DNA from: Bacillota bacterium
GTDB lineage: Bacteria > Bacillota > Clostridia > Acetivibrionales > DTU013
Length of the DNA stretch: 62,455 nucleotides
Assembly: GCA_023439545.1 (NCBI GenBank)
Contig: JAEXNT010000086.1
Span: 1 to 62,455 of the forward strand
Direction: 5' to 3'
Positions 40,264-49,557 of the stretch are shown here, in pieces (position 1 is the stretch's first letter; every line of letters begins with the position of its first letter). Under the pieces are notes generated by a model. It was not told where the DNA came from. It saw only the letters and a list, made by a program, of their open reading frames with translations, and did not search any database. Both the position numbers and the translations under genes were made by a program.

Positions 40264-43200
40264 TCAGCCGTTATGCTGGTTGAGGCCATGTACCCTGACA
40301 GTCTGTGAGGGATCCACGTTTATGATCTGCATCAAACGAATGTCGTCACTTGAAGCGCCTGCCATAACAGCATACCGCCCTGCGTCCAGTACTTTGCATT
40401 TTTTAATTGTGTCATATCTATACAAATCTTCGAGAGGTATTTCAATATTCACGACTTTACATTCATCCTGCTTCAGGTGTAATTTTTCAAACCCTGCCAA
40501 CTGCTTTAACGGGCGGGCAAAATTGCTGTCCAGCACTTGTACATACACCTGAGCCGCCTCATCTGCATCCACCTGTCCGATGTTCTTTACGGTGAATTGC
40601 AACGAAATGCTTTCGCGCGATATATACTCTTCTCTGTCGCATTTGATATTGCCATAGGCAAATTTTGAATAGCTCAAGCCATGTCCGAAGGAATATAGGG
40701 GTTTACCTTCAAAATACTGGTAAGTTGATTTTCCTTCGATTATATTGTAGGAATTGATCGAGGGAATGTCCGACGCCGAAGCATATATTGTCACTGGCAA
40801 ACGCCCCGACGGGCTGTATTTCCCCAGCAATATTTCAGCAATTGCCCTTCCTCCCTCTTCTCCCGGGTACCAGGCCTGAAGTATGGCTGGAATGTTTTCG
40901 GACATCCATGGACTGGAAATCGGCGATCCGCTGAATATTACTGCCACCGTATTCGGGTTTTCCGCTTTGATCCTGCGAACGAGGTCCTCCTGATAGGCCT
41001 GAAGAATAATATCCGCTCTATCCGTAGTCTCATCCTCGACAACTCTGTTCGTTCCTACGCAGACTATGGCATAATCAGCATCATGTGCGGCGCTAAGCGC
41101 TGCATCCCATGACTTCGGATTCACGTAATCCCACGCAAGTGTCACATGGCAGCTTTCGCCCTGTGTATAATGCTCCAAAACAAAGGAATGCTTGATTCCA
41201 GTTTCAAGATATAGCTCTGCCGTGCAAATCCTTGGTTTTTCACAGCCCCACTCATCAATTAGCTTGAAGCCGTCAATGATTAGTCTTACTCCGTTATCTG
41301 CATTGATGCTGAAAGTATATTTACTTGATTCCGGTACGTTCAGATACCCGGAAAACCTTACGGACCACGAGCTTTCTCCTTCAATACCGGGAATAGGAGA
41401 TCTGAATCTCCAGTCAAAAGCTATTTGATTCTCAACTTTCGACATAATGGGGGCGCCCAGCAAATGCCTGCTTGCATAATATTCCGCCAGCAATCCCCGC
41501 TGTCCGTCAGGCGTTTCAAGGTACGATTCAGGAATCACTTCAGGAGCGATACCACCCTCGAACAGGGGTACGCAAATCACTTCTGCAGTACCTTTCAATT
41601 GATCTCTCAGCCCCTGCTCAAGAGTCACAACATGTGATGATTGACCGCTGTATGTTCCCATATAAGTGCTATTTGCATATGGACCAATCAGAGCTACTTT
41701 CCTTGACTTTTCCTTTTTGATAGGCAGCATATTATCATTCTTAAGCATAACGATACTTTCGCGAGCGACCTGCAGTGCAACATCCCTATGAGCCCGGCAA
41801 TTGACGATATCGCCCGTAATCGTTTGGTACGGCCTGCTCTCGGGCGGATTTAACAAGCCTAGCTGAAAGCGGGCTTTTAAGGCCCTTTTTGCTGCAATAT
41901 CTACGTCGTTCTCCGAGACCAGCCCCATTTCAACTGCTTTGACGATATGTTCACGATGACCGCGGCCATTTGCAACATCACAACCTGAAGCAACCGATAA
42001 TGCAGCAGCTTCCTCCATAGAAGAGACAATATGATGTGCGCGGTATAGATCATAAACCGCGCCGCCATCCGAAAGCACGTATCCGCTGAATCCGAACATT
42101 TCACGAAGCACACTGTTCAACAGCCAGGCATTGGCGGCGCCAGGCATACCATTAATACCGTTATAAGCCGGCATGATTGTCTGGTAGTCTATTAATTCCA
42201 GGCACTTTTCAAATGGACGTAAATAGTATTCCCACATGGAACGTTCGTCTACAGTTACATTTTCGCAGCGCCTTGTTGCCTCACAGCTGTTTGCTGTAAT
42301 GTGTTTCGGGCCGGCTACAGTCTTAAGGATATTCGGGTCATCGCCAACCAGGCCGTGAACAAATTCCGCACCTAATACGCCTGCCAAATGGGGATCCTCT
42401 CCGAAGGACTCCTGTGTACGCCCCCAACGCGGGTCTCTGGCCAAATCGATAACCGGGCTGCAAAACGCCAGCCCCATGATTCCTTCAGAGTACTTTGCCC
42501 TTACCTCGTCCGAAATCGCGCAAGCCAGACGATAAATAAGTTCTTTATTAAAGGAGGCTGCCATGGCTATAGCCTGCGGGAAAACGGTAGCCATTCCGAC
42601 TATTGGATCTGCATTACCTATGACCGATACGCCATGCTCCACTTCACCGTCTCTGAAAGCCGGCAATTTCAATCGGTCTATGCCTTCACATGAATTGGCC
42701 AGCTGGCTGGCTTTCTCCTCCAGCGTCATTCTTCCCAGCAGGTCATTTACACGTCTGTCTATAGGCGCCTTGGGATCCAGGTATAGAGGTCCCTCATTCT
42801 CTGATTCATACCAGTCATATCCAGTAAGGTATTCCGGCTGAAAGACACATTTATCCGTAGCCATCATGGCAGCCTGATCCATTAACGCTTTTTCAGCATA
42901 TTTGGCATCAGGTTTCGGACCCCGTCCTGTTATATAATCAGCGACTTTTTTGAATTCCGGCACAAGTTCGATAACATAAGGCTGGTTGGCAAGGCGTATC
43001 TTTTTATGTGTCCACATGCAAATTCCGATATTATGCTTTTTGTGCAGCTTGATATCCTCTTCCCACCACTTTGCATCATTGTCGCCCGTTTCACCGTTCC
43101 ACAAGGGTATTTGAGTACGATACCTCAAATCCAGATATTTCTGAATGTCACGTTTCTCGGGCTTAGGGCCATTGTATTTATATAGATGGAATGAATAGGC

Positions 43201-43962
43201 CATATTGTCGTCAAAGGGCTCAAGCTCTGTAAAATCCGTAGCATAAACATTGCCTTCTATAAATACGATGTGTCTTCTATCAACCTCGCGTATACCGCGT
43301 GTGATGGCTATAGAAAGGTTGCGAAGTTCTTCTGCGCAGTGTCCTGGCGGTAACAAGGTTTCATTAAGAAGATCATAGCCCATTATGATAGAATCATCGG
43401 CATACCTTCTGGCTATTTCCTTCCACAGATTAATCGTCCAGGGCCAGTATTTTCCAGGTTCTTCCCACAAACGGGCAGTACCGTCGCTGTCACAGAAATG
43501 CCATGCATTTTGTCCTCCGGGAGCCGCATGGAGATCGAGAACTACATACAATCCATACTGGCGGCACCATGATACAATTCGCTCGATATCCTCAAAGCCT
43601 GATTCAAGGTAGGTACCATCAGCGGTCGTCAATGTTTTGTACGTCAGAGGAAGGCGCACATGATTTGCTCCCCATTTGGCCATGGATTCGATGTCCTTCT
43701 TGGACGTCCAATTTTTCAGATATGTATCCCAGAAATTTTTAGCGGACTTCGGTCCAACAATTTCTTCAATTTTCCTATACATATATGTAGGAGCTTCACA
43801 GAACTTTTCTGTATTATCCTGTCCTCCGAACACTTGCCACATATATCCTTCCGGATATAATGTGCCCCCAAGTCCAAAACCAATCGGATAGAATTGTTTG
43901 CCGGATTCATCTACTATATTTGTCCCCTTGCAACGAAAAATGCCCTTGTATTCTTCACTCAT
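40264..43962 (-). CDS. GH5-GH3 two-enzyme fusion with PA14 insert
   Basis: A 1232-residue cytoplasmic protein without signal peptide, reading as two complete enzymes. Residues 1-345 are a GH5-type TIM barrel with acid/base E201 (YDLLNET) and nucleophile E291 (LWNGETGD), plus HVRLPL and HFHLYK-like flanks. Residues 395-715 are the GH3 barrel with KH motif GPKH554 and nucleophile D632 (GYVLSDGGAV). Residues 735-1060 are the GH3 alpha/beta sandwich, with E978 in VEDETTDR the likely acid/base, and are interrupted at about 820-945 by a PA14 domain. Residues 1115-1215 are fibronectin-like. The reading frame is unbroken across the 50-residue linker, so it is not an annotation join. It probably cuts an imported beta-glucan and finishes the product without release. 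ATG at 43962 follows AAGGAG. Confidence 0.92.
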   Translation of the reverse strand: MSEEYKGIFRCKGTNIVDESGKQFYPIGFGLGGTLYPEGYMWQVFGGQDNTEKFCEAPTYMYRKIEEIVGPKSAKNFWDTYLKNWTSKKDIESMAKWGANHVRLPLTYKTLTTADGTYLESGFEDIERIVSWCRQYGLYVVLDLHAAPGGQNAWHFCDSDGTARLWEEPGKYWPWTINLWKEIARRYADDSIIMGYDLLNETLLPPGHCAEELRNLSIAITRGIREVDRRHIVFIEGNVYATDFTELEPFDDNMAYSFHLYKYNGPKPEKRDIQKYLDLRYRTQIPLWNGETGDNDAKWWEEDIKLHKKHNIGICMWTHKKIRLANQPYVIELVPEFKKVADYITGRGPKPDAKYAEKALMDQAAMMATDKCVFQPEYLTGYDWYESENEGPLYLDPKAPIDRRVNDLLGRMTLEEKASQLANSCEGIDRLKLPAFRDGEVEHGVSVIGNADPIVGMATVFPQAIAMAASFNKELIYRLACAISDEVRAKYSEGIMGLAFCSPVIDLARDPRWGRTQESFGEDPHLAGVLGAEFVHGLVGDDPNILKTVAGPKHITANSCEATRRCENVTVDERSMWEYYLRPFEKCLELIDYQTIMPAYNGINGMPGAANAWLLNSVLREMFGFSGYVLSDGGAVYDLYRAHHIVSSMEEAAALSVASGCDVANGRGHREHIVKAVEMGLVSENDVDIAAKRALKARFQLGLLNPPESRPYQTITGDIVNCRAHRDVALQVARESIVMLKNDNMLPIKKEKSRKVALIGPYANSTYMGTYSGQSSHVVTLEQGLRDQLKGTAEVICVPLFEGGIAPEVIPESYLETPDGQRGLLAEYYASRHLLGAPIMSKVENQIAFDWRFRSPIPGIEGESSWSVRFSGYLNVPESSKYTFSINADNGVRLIIDGFKLIDEWGCEKPRICTAELYLETGIKHSFVLEHYTQGESCHVTLAWDYVNPKSWDAALSAAHDADYAIVCVGTNRVVEDETTDRADIILQAYQEDLVRRIKAENPNTVAVIFSGSPISSPWMSENIPAILQAWYPGEEGGRAIAEILLGKYSPSGRLPVTIYASASDIPSINSYNIIEGKSTYQYFEGKPLYSFGHGLSYSKFAYGNIKCDREEYISRESISLQFTVKNIGQVDADEAAQVYVQVLDSNFARPLKQLAGFEKLHLKQDECKVVNIEIPLEDLYRYDTIKKCKVLDAGRYAVMAGASSDDIRLMQIINVDPSQTVRVHGLNQHNG

Positions 43963-44021
43963 AGCATTGTAACTCCTTTATATTTTAGCGATTTCGACAT
44001 GCTGACTTTCTTTGTTTTATA

Positions 44022-45359
44022 CTAGATAACAAGAGTCATTATAGAATGCGGAAGGCTTTCAAATGCCGCTATCTGTTCATTTAGATACAGTGAGAAGTCA
44101 ACCGCTTTGTCATTACGATTCAAAACAACAACGGCAATGTCGCCATTCTGGTTCTTGAAAGCCGTACACTCAAGATCCTCAGCGAAGATCGAGCAGCCTA
44201 TACGTTTACTTCCGGGCCTGATGAAACGACTGAAATGTCCAATATAGTAATAGGACGGTTTATACTCGATTTTACCGCTGCGGGTATCTCCCATAATCGG
44301 AGCTTCCGAGAAATTACCTACATGATTTGGTCCCCCTTGTTCGTCAAGGAGCATGTTCCATTCGCACCAGGCAGATGCATAATTATTCAGGTTCCCAATC
44401 ATATCATGACTATAGACTTCGGCATTTTCCCATGCGCCTATCCCAAGCCGCATTATTGTGGCTCCTTCTGTAAACACAAGCTGTTTTTCAGGCCATCTTT
44501 TATGCACCGCATCAAGAGCCCCGAAATGATCTCCGGAATACCAATGAAACGCCGAACCGGAAATATACCTGGAAGCGGCTGCATCTTCATAAGCTGCTTT
44601 TGAATGCTGGTAAAGCCTTTCCTTGTTATGATCCCAGATAAGGATTTTAACGTCCCCAAGCCCTTCCTTTTGCATAACCGGACCCAGGTGTTCCTTAACA
44701 AAGTCCTTTTCCTCCTCGGCTGTATAAATACAGGAATCCCATATTTGAACCGCTTTGGGCTCATTTTGCACAGTTGTCCCCCAAATGTTCAAGCCTTCTT
44801 TCCTGTATGCCTGTATAAACTTTGCATAATACCTGGCCCATGCATCCTTATATTCCGGAAGGAGCTTCCCTCCGCAATTCATTTTCCCCGTATCCTTCAT
44901 CCATGCCGGCGGGCTCCATGGTGAGATCAAGAGTTGAAAATCGCCGTATTCCGACGCCTCTTTCATCATAGGGATAATTGCTTTCTTTTCACGATTTATA
45001 TTGAAACTCTCTAATTCGATATCTCCCGGTTTCTCAGCGCAAGCATAGTTACCTAAGGAAAAATCGCAGCTGTTCATATGAGTGCGGCAAAAGGTATATC
45101 CATTCCCTTTTTCACCGTCAAAATACGCTGCCGCAATCTCCTTTCTGACTTTTTCCGGCAGTTTATAGTAAGTCTCAGCCGCAGCCTCGGTAAATGCACC
45201 GCCAAAACCAATTATTGTCTGATATTCGACATCCTCGTAAAGACATATGAGGGGCTTTTCAACCCCTTTCGTATCCTTTGTCAAGGGAACTGAATCCATC
45301 TGTGCAATCCTGAAATCGGTTGCCATAGCTGTAAGGTGAACTTTAACCTCATTTTTCAT
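44022..45359 (-). CDS. Glycoside hydrolase family 30
   Basis: A 445-residue cytoplasmic enzyme with a TIM barrel and side beta-sandwich. Acid/base E200 is in TTVQNEP and nucleophile E298 in LVFTEGA; IIGFGGAFTEAAA (49-61) and LLISPWSPPAWMKDTG (143-158) are family signatures. NWC-type ends and the WNMLLDEQGGPNH segment point to the GH30 subgroup of beta-glucosidase/beta-glucosylceramidase-like enzymes. ATG at 45359 follows GGAGGG and lies 26 bp after its paralogue. Length is normal. Substrate may be beta-1,6- or beta-1,3-linked glucosides, given the neighbouring GH3 and GH5 domains, but is not determined by sequence. Confidence 0.92.
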   Translation of the reverse strand: MKNEVKVHLTAMATDFRIAQMDSVPLTKDTKGVEKPLICLYEDVEYQTIIGFGGAFTEAAAETYYKLPEKVRKEIAAAYFDGEKGNGYTFCRTHMNSCDFSLGNYACAEKPGDIELESFNINREKKAIIPMMKEASEYGDFQLLISPWSPPAWMKDTGKMNCGGKLLPEYKDAWARYYAKFIQAYRKEGLNIWGTTVQNEPKAVQIWDSCIYTAEEEKDFVKEHLGPVMQKEGLGDVKILIWDHNKERLYQHSKAAYEDAAASRYISGSAFHWYSGDHFGALDAVHKRWPEKQLVFTEGATIMRLGIGAWENAEVYSHDMIGNLNNYASAWCEWNMLLDEQGGPNHVGNFSEAPIMGDTRSGKIEYKPSYYYIGHFSRFIRPGSKRIGCSIFAEDLECTAFKNQNGDIAVVVLNRNDKAVDFSLYLNEQIAAFESLPHSIMTLVI

Positions 45360-45385
45360 CAGGCGCCCTCCAATGTAAACTTTAT

Positions 45386-46690
45386 TTACCATACGATTGT
45401 CGATATAGAGTTACCGGACAAATGAACCTTTACATACTGCCCTCTGTATTTGAGCTGTACATCCGCACTCCTGCCGGGATTTGTAAGAACAACAACATTA
45501 CTGCCGTCAGGGTTTGCAAATGCTACATGATGAACTGCGTTCATGCTGCAATACGAATTTATGCGATATGCATTTCGCTGCACGAAGTGGCTTATATGGT
45601 ACATCGCCTTATACTGACCGCTTCTGGTAATTTCATGTGTTTTCGAGTCAACTGTGACAATTCCTGCACAGCTTGCCACCCCAATATGCGGCCTTCCATC
45701 CTGATCCAATATCAGGTTCCAAACGGTGATCGACTTACTCCAATTTTTCAGCATATCAGTAAAATCCTTGCCCCATTTGCACCAGTCTTTAGCGTATTCA
45801 AGCCCTAATTCAGGTCCGCCTTCGGTCCAATGAATAGACTTTTCAGGAAACTCATTATGAAGGAGACTCATCATATCTGCAGTTCCTTCATACCCATGAA
45901 ATGCAACCCCATCCGATGCTTCGTACACACCCGCATCGTCCAGCATCCACTTTGCGCGTCTCCACATGATATAGTTATGATCCATCAGCCATACCCTGGT
46001 CTTAAGATTATTTTCCTTTATCATAGGGGCAAGGTAGTCCTTCACGAAGGACATCTCATATTCAGGATGCCAATAGCAGGCAGGCGCCTTGCACTGTTGA
46101 TCCGTTTCCACTTCATTTTGCGGAGTAAGCGCATCAATTTCGATGCCTGAGGCTTTATATTCCAATAGGTATTTCAGATAATACTTCGCATAAACTTCAA
46201 TATATTTCTCACGCATCCAGCCGCCATACATGGACCCTCCCGTCTTCATCCATCCCGGCGGGCTCCATGGCGACGAAAAAAGGAATAAATCCGGATTAAT
46301 ATTTCGAGCTTCCAGAATCATGGGTATTATATAGCTTTTGTCATGCTCTATTGAAAAATTCTTTAACTCCGTATCATCGGCAGTATTGTCATAATTGTAT
46401 TCCTTGCAGGAGTAATCGCTCGCTCCTGCACTTATTCTTGCAACACTTAAATTCAGTCCATCGGGACTAAACAGTTCCTGCAAAATAGTACGGCGTTCGT
46501 CTTTCCCAAGACACGAAAGCAGGTAACAGGAGGAATCCATCATCGCGGCGCCAAAGCCGAGTATATCCTGGAATCGTCTGCCTGGATCTATTTCGATGGT
46601 TGCTGTGTTTTTATATTGCTTTTGCACAAACTCTTTATCATAAAGCTGTTGCATAAAACCATCTTTATCAGTTGTAAATGTTTTGATCAT
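45386..46690 (-). CDS. Glycoside hydrolase family 30, second copy
   Basis: A 434-residue cytoplasmic enzyme, first in its operon. Acid/base E193 is in LTPQNEV and nucleophile E290 in IHWTEGG; ILGFGAAMMDSS (43-54) and FLFSSPWSPPGWMKTGG (136-152) match the family. It is only moderately like its neighbour: the nucleophile context is HWTEGGPE instead of VFTEGATI, and the acid/base context lacks the Pro after NE. The two therefore probably act on different linkages. ATG at 46690 follows AAGGAG by seven bases, and a longer in-frame start at 46765 would read through the upstream terminator region. The promoter lies within 46691-46770. Confidence 0.9.
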   Translation of the reverse strand: MIKTFTTDKDGFMQQLYDKEFVQKQYKNTATIEIDPGRRFQDILGFGAAMMDSSCYLLSCLGKDERRTILQELFSPDGLNLSVARISAGASDYSCKEYNYDNTADDTELKNFSIEHDKSYIIPMILEARNINPDLFLFSSPWSPPGWMKTGGSMYGGWMREKYIEVYAKYYLKYLLEYKASGIEIDALTPQNEVETDQQCKAPACYWHPEYEMSFVKDYLAPMIKENNLKTRVWLMDHNYIMWRRAKWMLDDAGVYEASDGVAFHGYEGTADMMSLLHNEFPEKSIHWTEGGPELGLEYAKDWCKWGKDFTDMLKNWSKSITVWNLILDQDGRPHIGVASCAGIVTVDSKTHEITRSGQYKAMYHISHFVQRNAYRINSYCSMNAVHHVAFANPDGSNVVVLTNPGRSADVQLKYRGQYVKVHLSGNSISTIVW

Positions 46691-46763
46691 AGATGTACTC
46701 CTTCTATGTAGAGCAAACGTATTTACAGGATCGTAATTGAAAATGTATTTCAGTAATCTAATC

Positions 46764-46800
46764 ATAATAAAAAAACCACAACAAAAAAATGTCGTGGTTT
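46764..46800 (-). terminator. Rho-independent terminator of the two-component operon
   Basis: On minus, AAACCACGACA (46800-46790) and TGTTGTGGTTT (46783-46773) form an 11-bp stem with one G-U pair around a loop of six T, followed by TTTTTATTATG. It separates the kinase gene from the GH30 operon. A second partial copy of the AACCACGAC arm lies at about 46811-46820. Confidence 0.8.
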
Positions 46801-46860
46801 GGTAAATATAAGTCGTGGTTTTGTTTCTGCAAGGTAAATATTAATACAGGTGGGAGCGCT

Positions 46861-48591
46861 TTACAGCGCGGTATAGGGCAGTAATAATTTCAGGCTTGTT
46901 CCTATCCCTTTTTGGCTTTCAATAGTAATCCCAAAGTTATTGCCATATGAATATTGGATGCGTTGATTGATGTTAGCCAAACCAATTTGGTTCCCTTTCC
47001 GAAGCGCCGAAGTATTTTTTATTATTTCTCTAAGCCTGTTCAGCTCTTCCTGCTCCATACCTACACCATCATCTTTTATTTCAAAAACCATATTCTCATT
47101 ACATAATGTGCCGGTAACCCAAACGGTACCTTTTGATTTTCCACTGAGCCCATGGCTTATAGTGTTCTCCACAATCGGCTGAAGTATCATTTTGGGAACG
47201 CTGCAGTTAAGGAGCTCCTCTTGTATATTCACAATCAGTTGATACCGTCTTTGATGGCGTATGGAAATAATCTTGAAATAGTCCTCTATGATGGCCACCT
47301 CATCGGAGACCAAAACCTTGTCTGCACCATATATCGAATATCTGAACATATTACCCAAGGCAACCACAATGTCTTGAATTGACGCAATTCCTTTACTAAG
47401 AGCTATACTGCGTATGCACTCCAGCGTATTATGTAAAAAGTGCGGGTTGATCTGAAATCGAAGGGCAAGCAGTTCAGCTTCCTTTTTACTGATTTCCAGT
47501 TCATACATTTTCTGCAGGGTATTCAGGTTTTCCTGCGTTAGTTTTTCCATCCGGTCAAGCATGCGGTTGATATGGTTGCTCACTGTACCTATTTCCATGC
47601 TGGAGGATTCGGTTATACGAATTGAAGGCTGATCGTAATGAATGCTATTCAATTGCGCCAGCAGTACAGCGATAGGCGTCTGGATATTACGCTTTACAAT
47701 CAGGAAAATACCAAGGATGGATAAAAGTGTATACACCATCAAAAACAAAACCAAACCATATGTATTTAAATCTCCAAATAAGGATATCGGCTTGTATTGT
47801 GAAATGTTTACTATCCAATCCGTATACTTGAGCGGTCTTGTGATATTGGTAAACGCCGGCGTGTTGGTTTGAACCGGTTCCGGGCGGCCAACGGTTCTGT
47901 TCGACAATATGAGCGTTTTAGGACTTTTTATTTCAACATCCATATCCGCGTCGTCTTGTAAATAATCAATAGATTTATTCAAATTGCACGCAAACACCAG
48001 TGTTCCAAGAATAATCCGGTTAGCACTGTGGGCATCGGACAGAAATACATCAATTGAATAAAAAAATGTCGGTCCGCTATTTATATAATCTGTGGACCTA
48101 TTTCTATCCATTGTATAAATTGTGCCGGAGATGTCTTTTTTATATGAGATATCTTTATTATGCCATATGGAATAAATCGAATTATCATATTGCTGCTTGC
48201 TGAAAAAAGGATCGCCTCCGGCATCATAGAAAACAATATCTTCAATATTTTTATTATATAAAGTAATCGAATCAACGATTGTCTTAAGCTGACCCACTGT
48301 ATTTGCATTCAATTTATCGTTCTCAGAGTAATACTGAAAGCCATCTATTACGGCATTGTTATAACTCAACGAAATACCATTAAACATAATTTCTGCAATT
48401 TCGCTATTTAATACATCCTCCAATCTAGTAGCATAAGAATTGATCATTGATTGGTTATCCTTGTACCTCTGCTCCCGCGAACGAAAAAAAACGGCAGTTA
48501 TAACAAGTACAAGTCCCAGTAGGACGATTAAAATGAAAAGCGTAATTTTTCTCTGTAAACTATATTGAATCTTTTTTTTCCATATGGTCAT
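46861..48591 (-). CDS. YesM-type sensor histidine kinase
   Basis: A 576-residue membrane kinase. TM1 (about 14-36) and TM2 (about 277-299) enclose a 240-residue extracellular sensor; a HAMP-like linker runs to about 355 and the His-kinase domain follows with phospho-acceptor H384 in FQINPHFLHNTLE, N-box LQPIVENTISHG and the glycine-rich GVGMEQEEL and GLANINQRI boxes. This group senses extracellular oligosaccharides and pairs with YesN regulators. It overlaps the regulator gene by 32 bp, indicating coupled translation. The GH30-GH1 operon immediately downstream is the likely target. Confidence 0.92.
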   Translation of the reverse strand: MTIWKKKIQYSLQRKITLFILIVLLGLVLVITAVFFRSREQRYKDNQSMINSYATRLEDVLNSEIAEIMFNGISLSYNNAVIDGFQYYSENDKLNANTVGQLKTIVDSITLYNKNIEDIVFYDAGGDPFFSKQQYDNSIYSIWHNKDISYKKDISGTIYTMDRNRSTDYINSGPTFFYSIDVFLSDAHSANRIILGTLVFACNLNKSIDYLQDDADMDVEIKSPKTLILSNRTVGRPEPVQTNTPAFTNITRPLKYTDWIVNISQYKPISLFGDLNTYGLVLFLMVYTLLSILGIFLIVKRNIQTPIAVLLAQLNSIHYDQPSIRITESSSMEIGTVSNHINRMLDRMEKLTQENLNTLQKMYELEISKKEAELLALRFQINPHFLHNTLECIRSIALSKGIASIQDIVVALGNMFRYSIYGADKVLVSDEVAIIEDYFKIISIRHQRRYQLIVNIQEELLNCSVPKMILQPIVENTISHGLSGKSKGTVWVTGTLCNENMVFEIKDDGVGMEQEELNRLREIIKNTSALRKGNQIGLANINQRIQYSYGNNFGITIESQKGIGTSLKLLLPYTAL

Positions 48592-49333
48592 TGGATGAAA
48601 CCCCTTTTTGGAATTCAGTTGGGGTAATGCTATAGTATTTTTTGTATGCTTTCATAAAATAATTGTAGTCAGTATACCCCGTGGTCACTGCAACTTCCTT
48701 CACTGGAATACCTTTTGAGAGAAATTCCTTGGCCTTATTCATACGTATCTCGGTAATATATTCGGTAAAGCTTTTATTAAAGTTCAAATGGAATAGTTTA
48801 TTACAGTAGCTTACATCAATGAAAAACTGCTTTGATAACTTGGTTATATGCAGCATACTTCCATAGTTTTCATTCATATATTTGATAAGATTGCAGAATT
48901 GAGGATTATTCACCTTGAGGCCAGTATTCGCCAATTCATCACTATCTATCCCATACTTTCTTTTTAGATGTTTGGATAGCTTCTCCAGAATTATATCGGT
49001 ATCCTCTTTATTAATTGGTTTAACGCAATATTCAAATACATCCAAAGAGATAGCCTGACGTGCATATTCGAATTCCGGATACCCGGTTATTAGAACCATC
49101 TCAGAATTGATATTTGCTTTCCGTATTTGATGCAAGAGTTCGAGGCCAGTCATTTCAGGCATTTTAATATCGGCAAATACAGCATCCGGTTTCATTTTCT
49201 GAATTTTATCCCATGCATCCAAGGCGTCACAGGTTTGGTAAATGACCCTGAAGTTATAGCGCTGCCAATCTAAAGTATTTATAACACCATACAATGCCCA
49301 ATACTCATCATCAACGACAATTACCGTAAACAT
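48560..49333 (-). CDS. YesN-type response regulator with AraC DNA-binding domain
   Basis: A 257-residue regulator, at the short end of the family (YesN is commonly over 350). The receiver (1-120) has D8/D9, phospho-acceptor D55 in FADIKMPEM and Lys in YCVKPI; a short linker leads to a two-HTH AraC domain (about 150-250: LHITKLSKQFFIDVSYCNKL and GIPVKEVAVTTGYTDYNYFM). ATG at 49333 follows GGAGGGA. The central dimerisation region found in larger members is missing. It is transcribed first, ahead of its kinase. Its own promoter is unusual, with a hairpin at the predicted transcript 5' end. Confidence 0.92.
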   Translation of the reverse strand: MFTVIVVDDEYWALYGVINTLDWQRYNFRVIYQTCDALDAWDKIQKMKPDAVFADIKMPEMTGLELLHQIRKANINSEMVLITGYPEFEYARQAISLDVFEYCVKPINKEDTDIILEKLSKHLKRKYGIDSDELANTGLKVNNPQFCNLIKYMNENYGSMLHITKLSKQFFIDVSYCNKLFHLNFNKSFTEYITEIRMNKAKEFLSKGIPVKEVAVTTGYTDYNYFMKAYKKYYSITPTEFQKGVSSNDHMEKKDSI

Positions 49334-49424
49334 ATTCCCTCCGCAATGTTTAGCCCATATAAAGAAAGATGTTTTCAATAACAATTACTTAAATCCTGGT
49401 AACCGGATATTCGCATTTTAAAAA

Positions 49425-49476
49425 GAGCCTGGCCAAATTCGTAAGCATTTCGGCAGCTCACAATATAATTATAGCA
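49425..49476 (-). promoter_or_regulatory. Extended -10 promoter with a terminator-like hairpin at the transcript start
   Basis: On minus, TGC-TATAAT (49476-49468) is an extended -10 without a good -35. The predicted start (about 49461) falls just before GAGC (49459-49456), which pairs with GCTC (49428-49425) together with CCGAAAT and ATTTGG inside, followed by TTTTTAAAAT. The hairpin could end the upstream Opp-type operon, attenuate the regulator-kinase operon, or both. Confidence 0.5.
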
Positions 49477-49557
49477 TATTAAGCTGGCTGTTTATTAATT
49501 TTTCCTCAGATGAAGCAAAACCCTTTATTAAGAGTGTAGCTTTTCATTAAGCGAGCT

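Noticed and set aside
44022..46690. Tandem GH30 genes as a recent duplication
   Set aside because: Catalytic contexts and most of the sequence differ too much; they are long-diverged paralogues, not a recent repeat.
46722..46736. TGAAA-TACAT-TTTCA before the first GH30 gene as a second LacI-type operator
   Set aside because: Only five bases per arm match and the centre differs; in AT-rich promoter DNA this occurs by chance.
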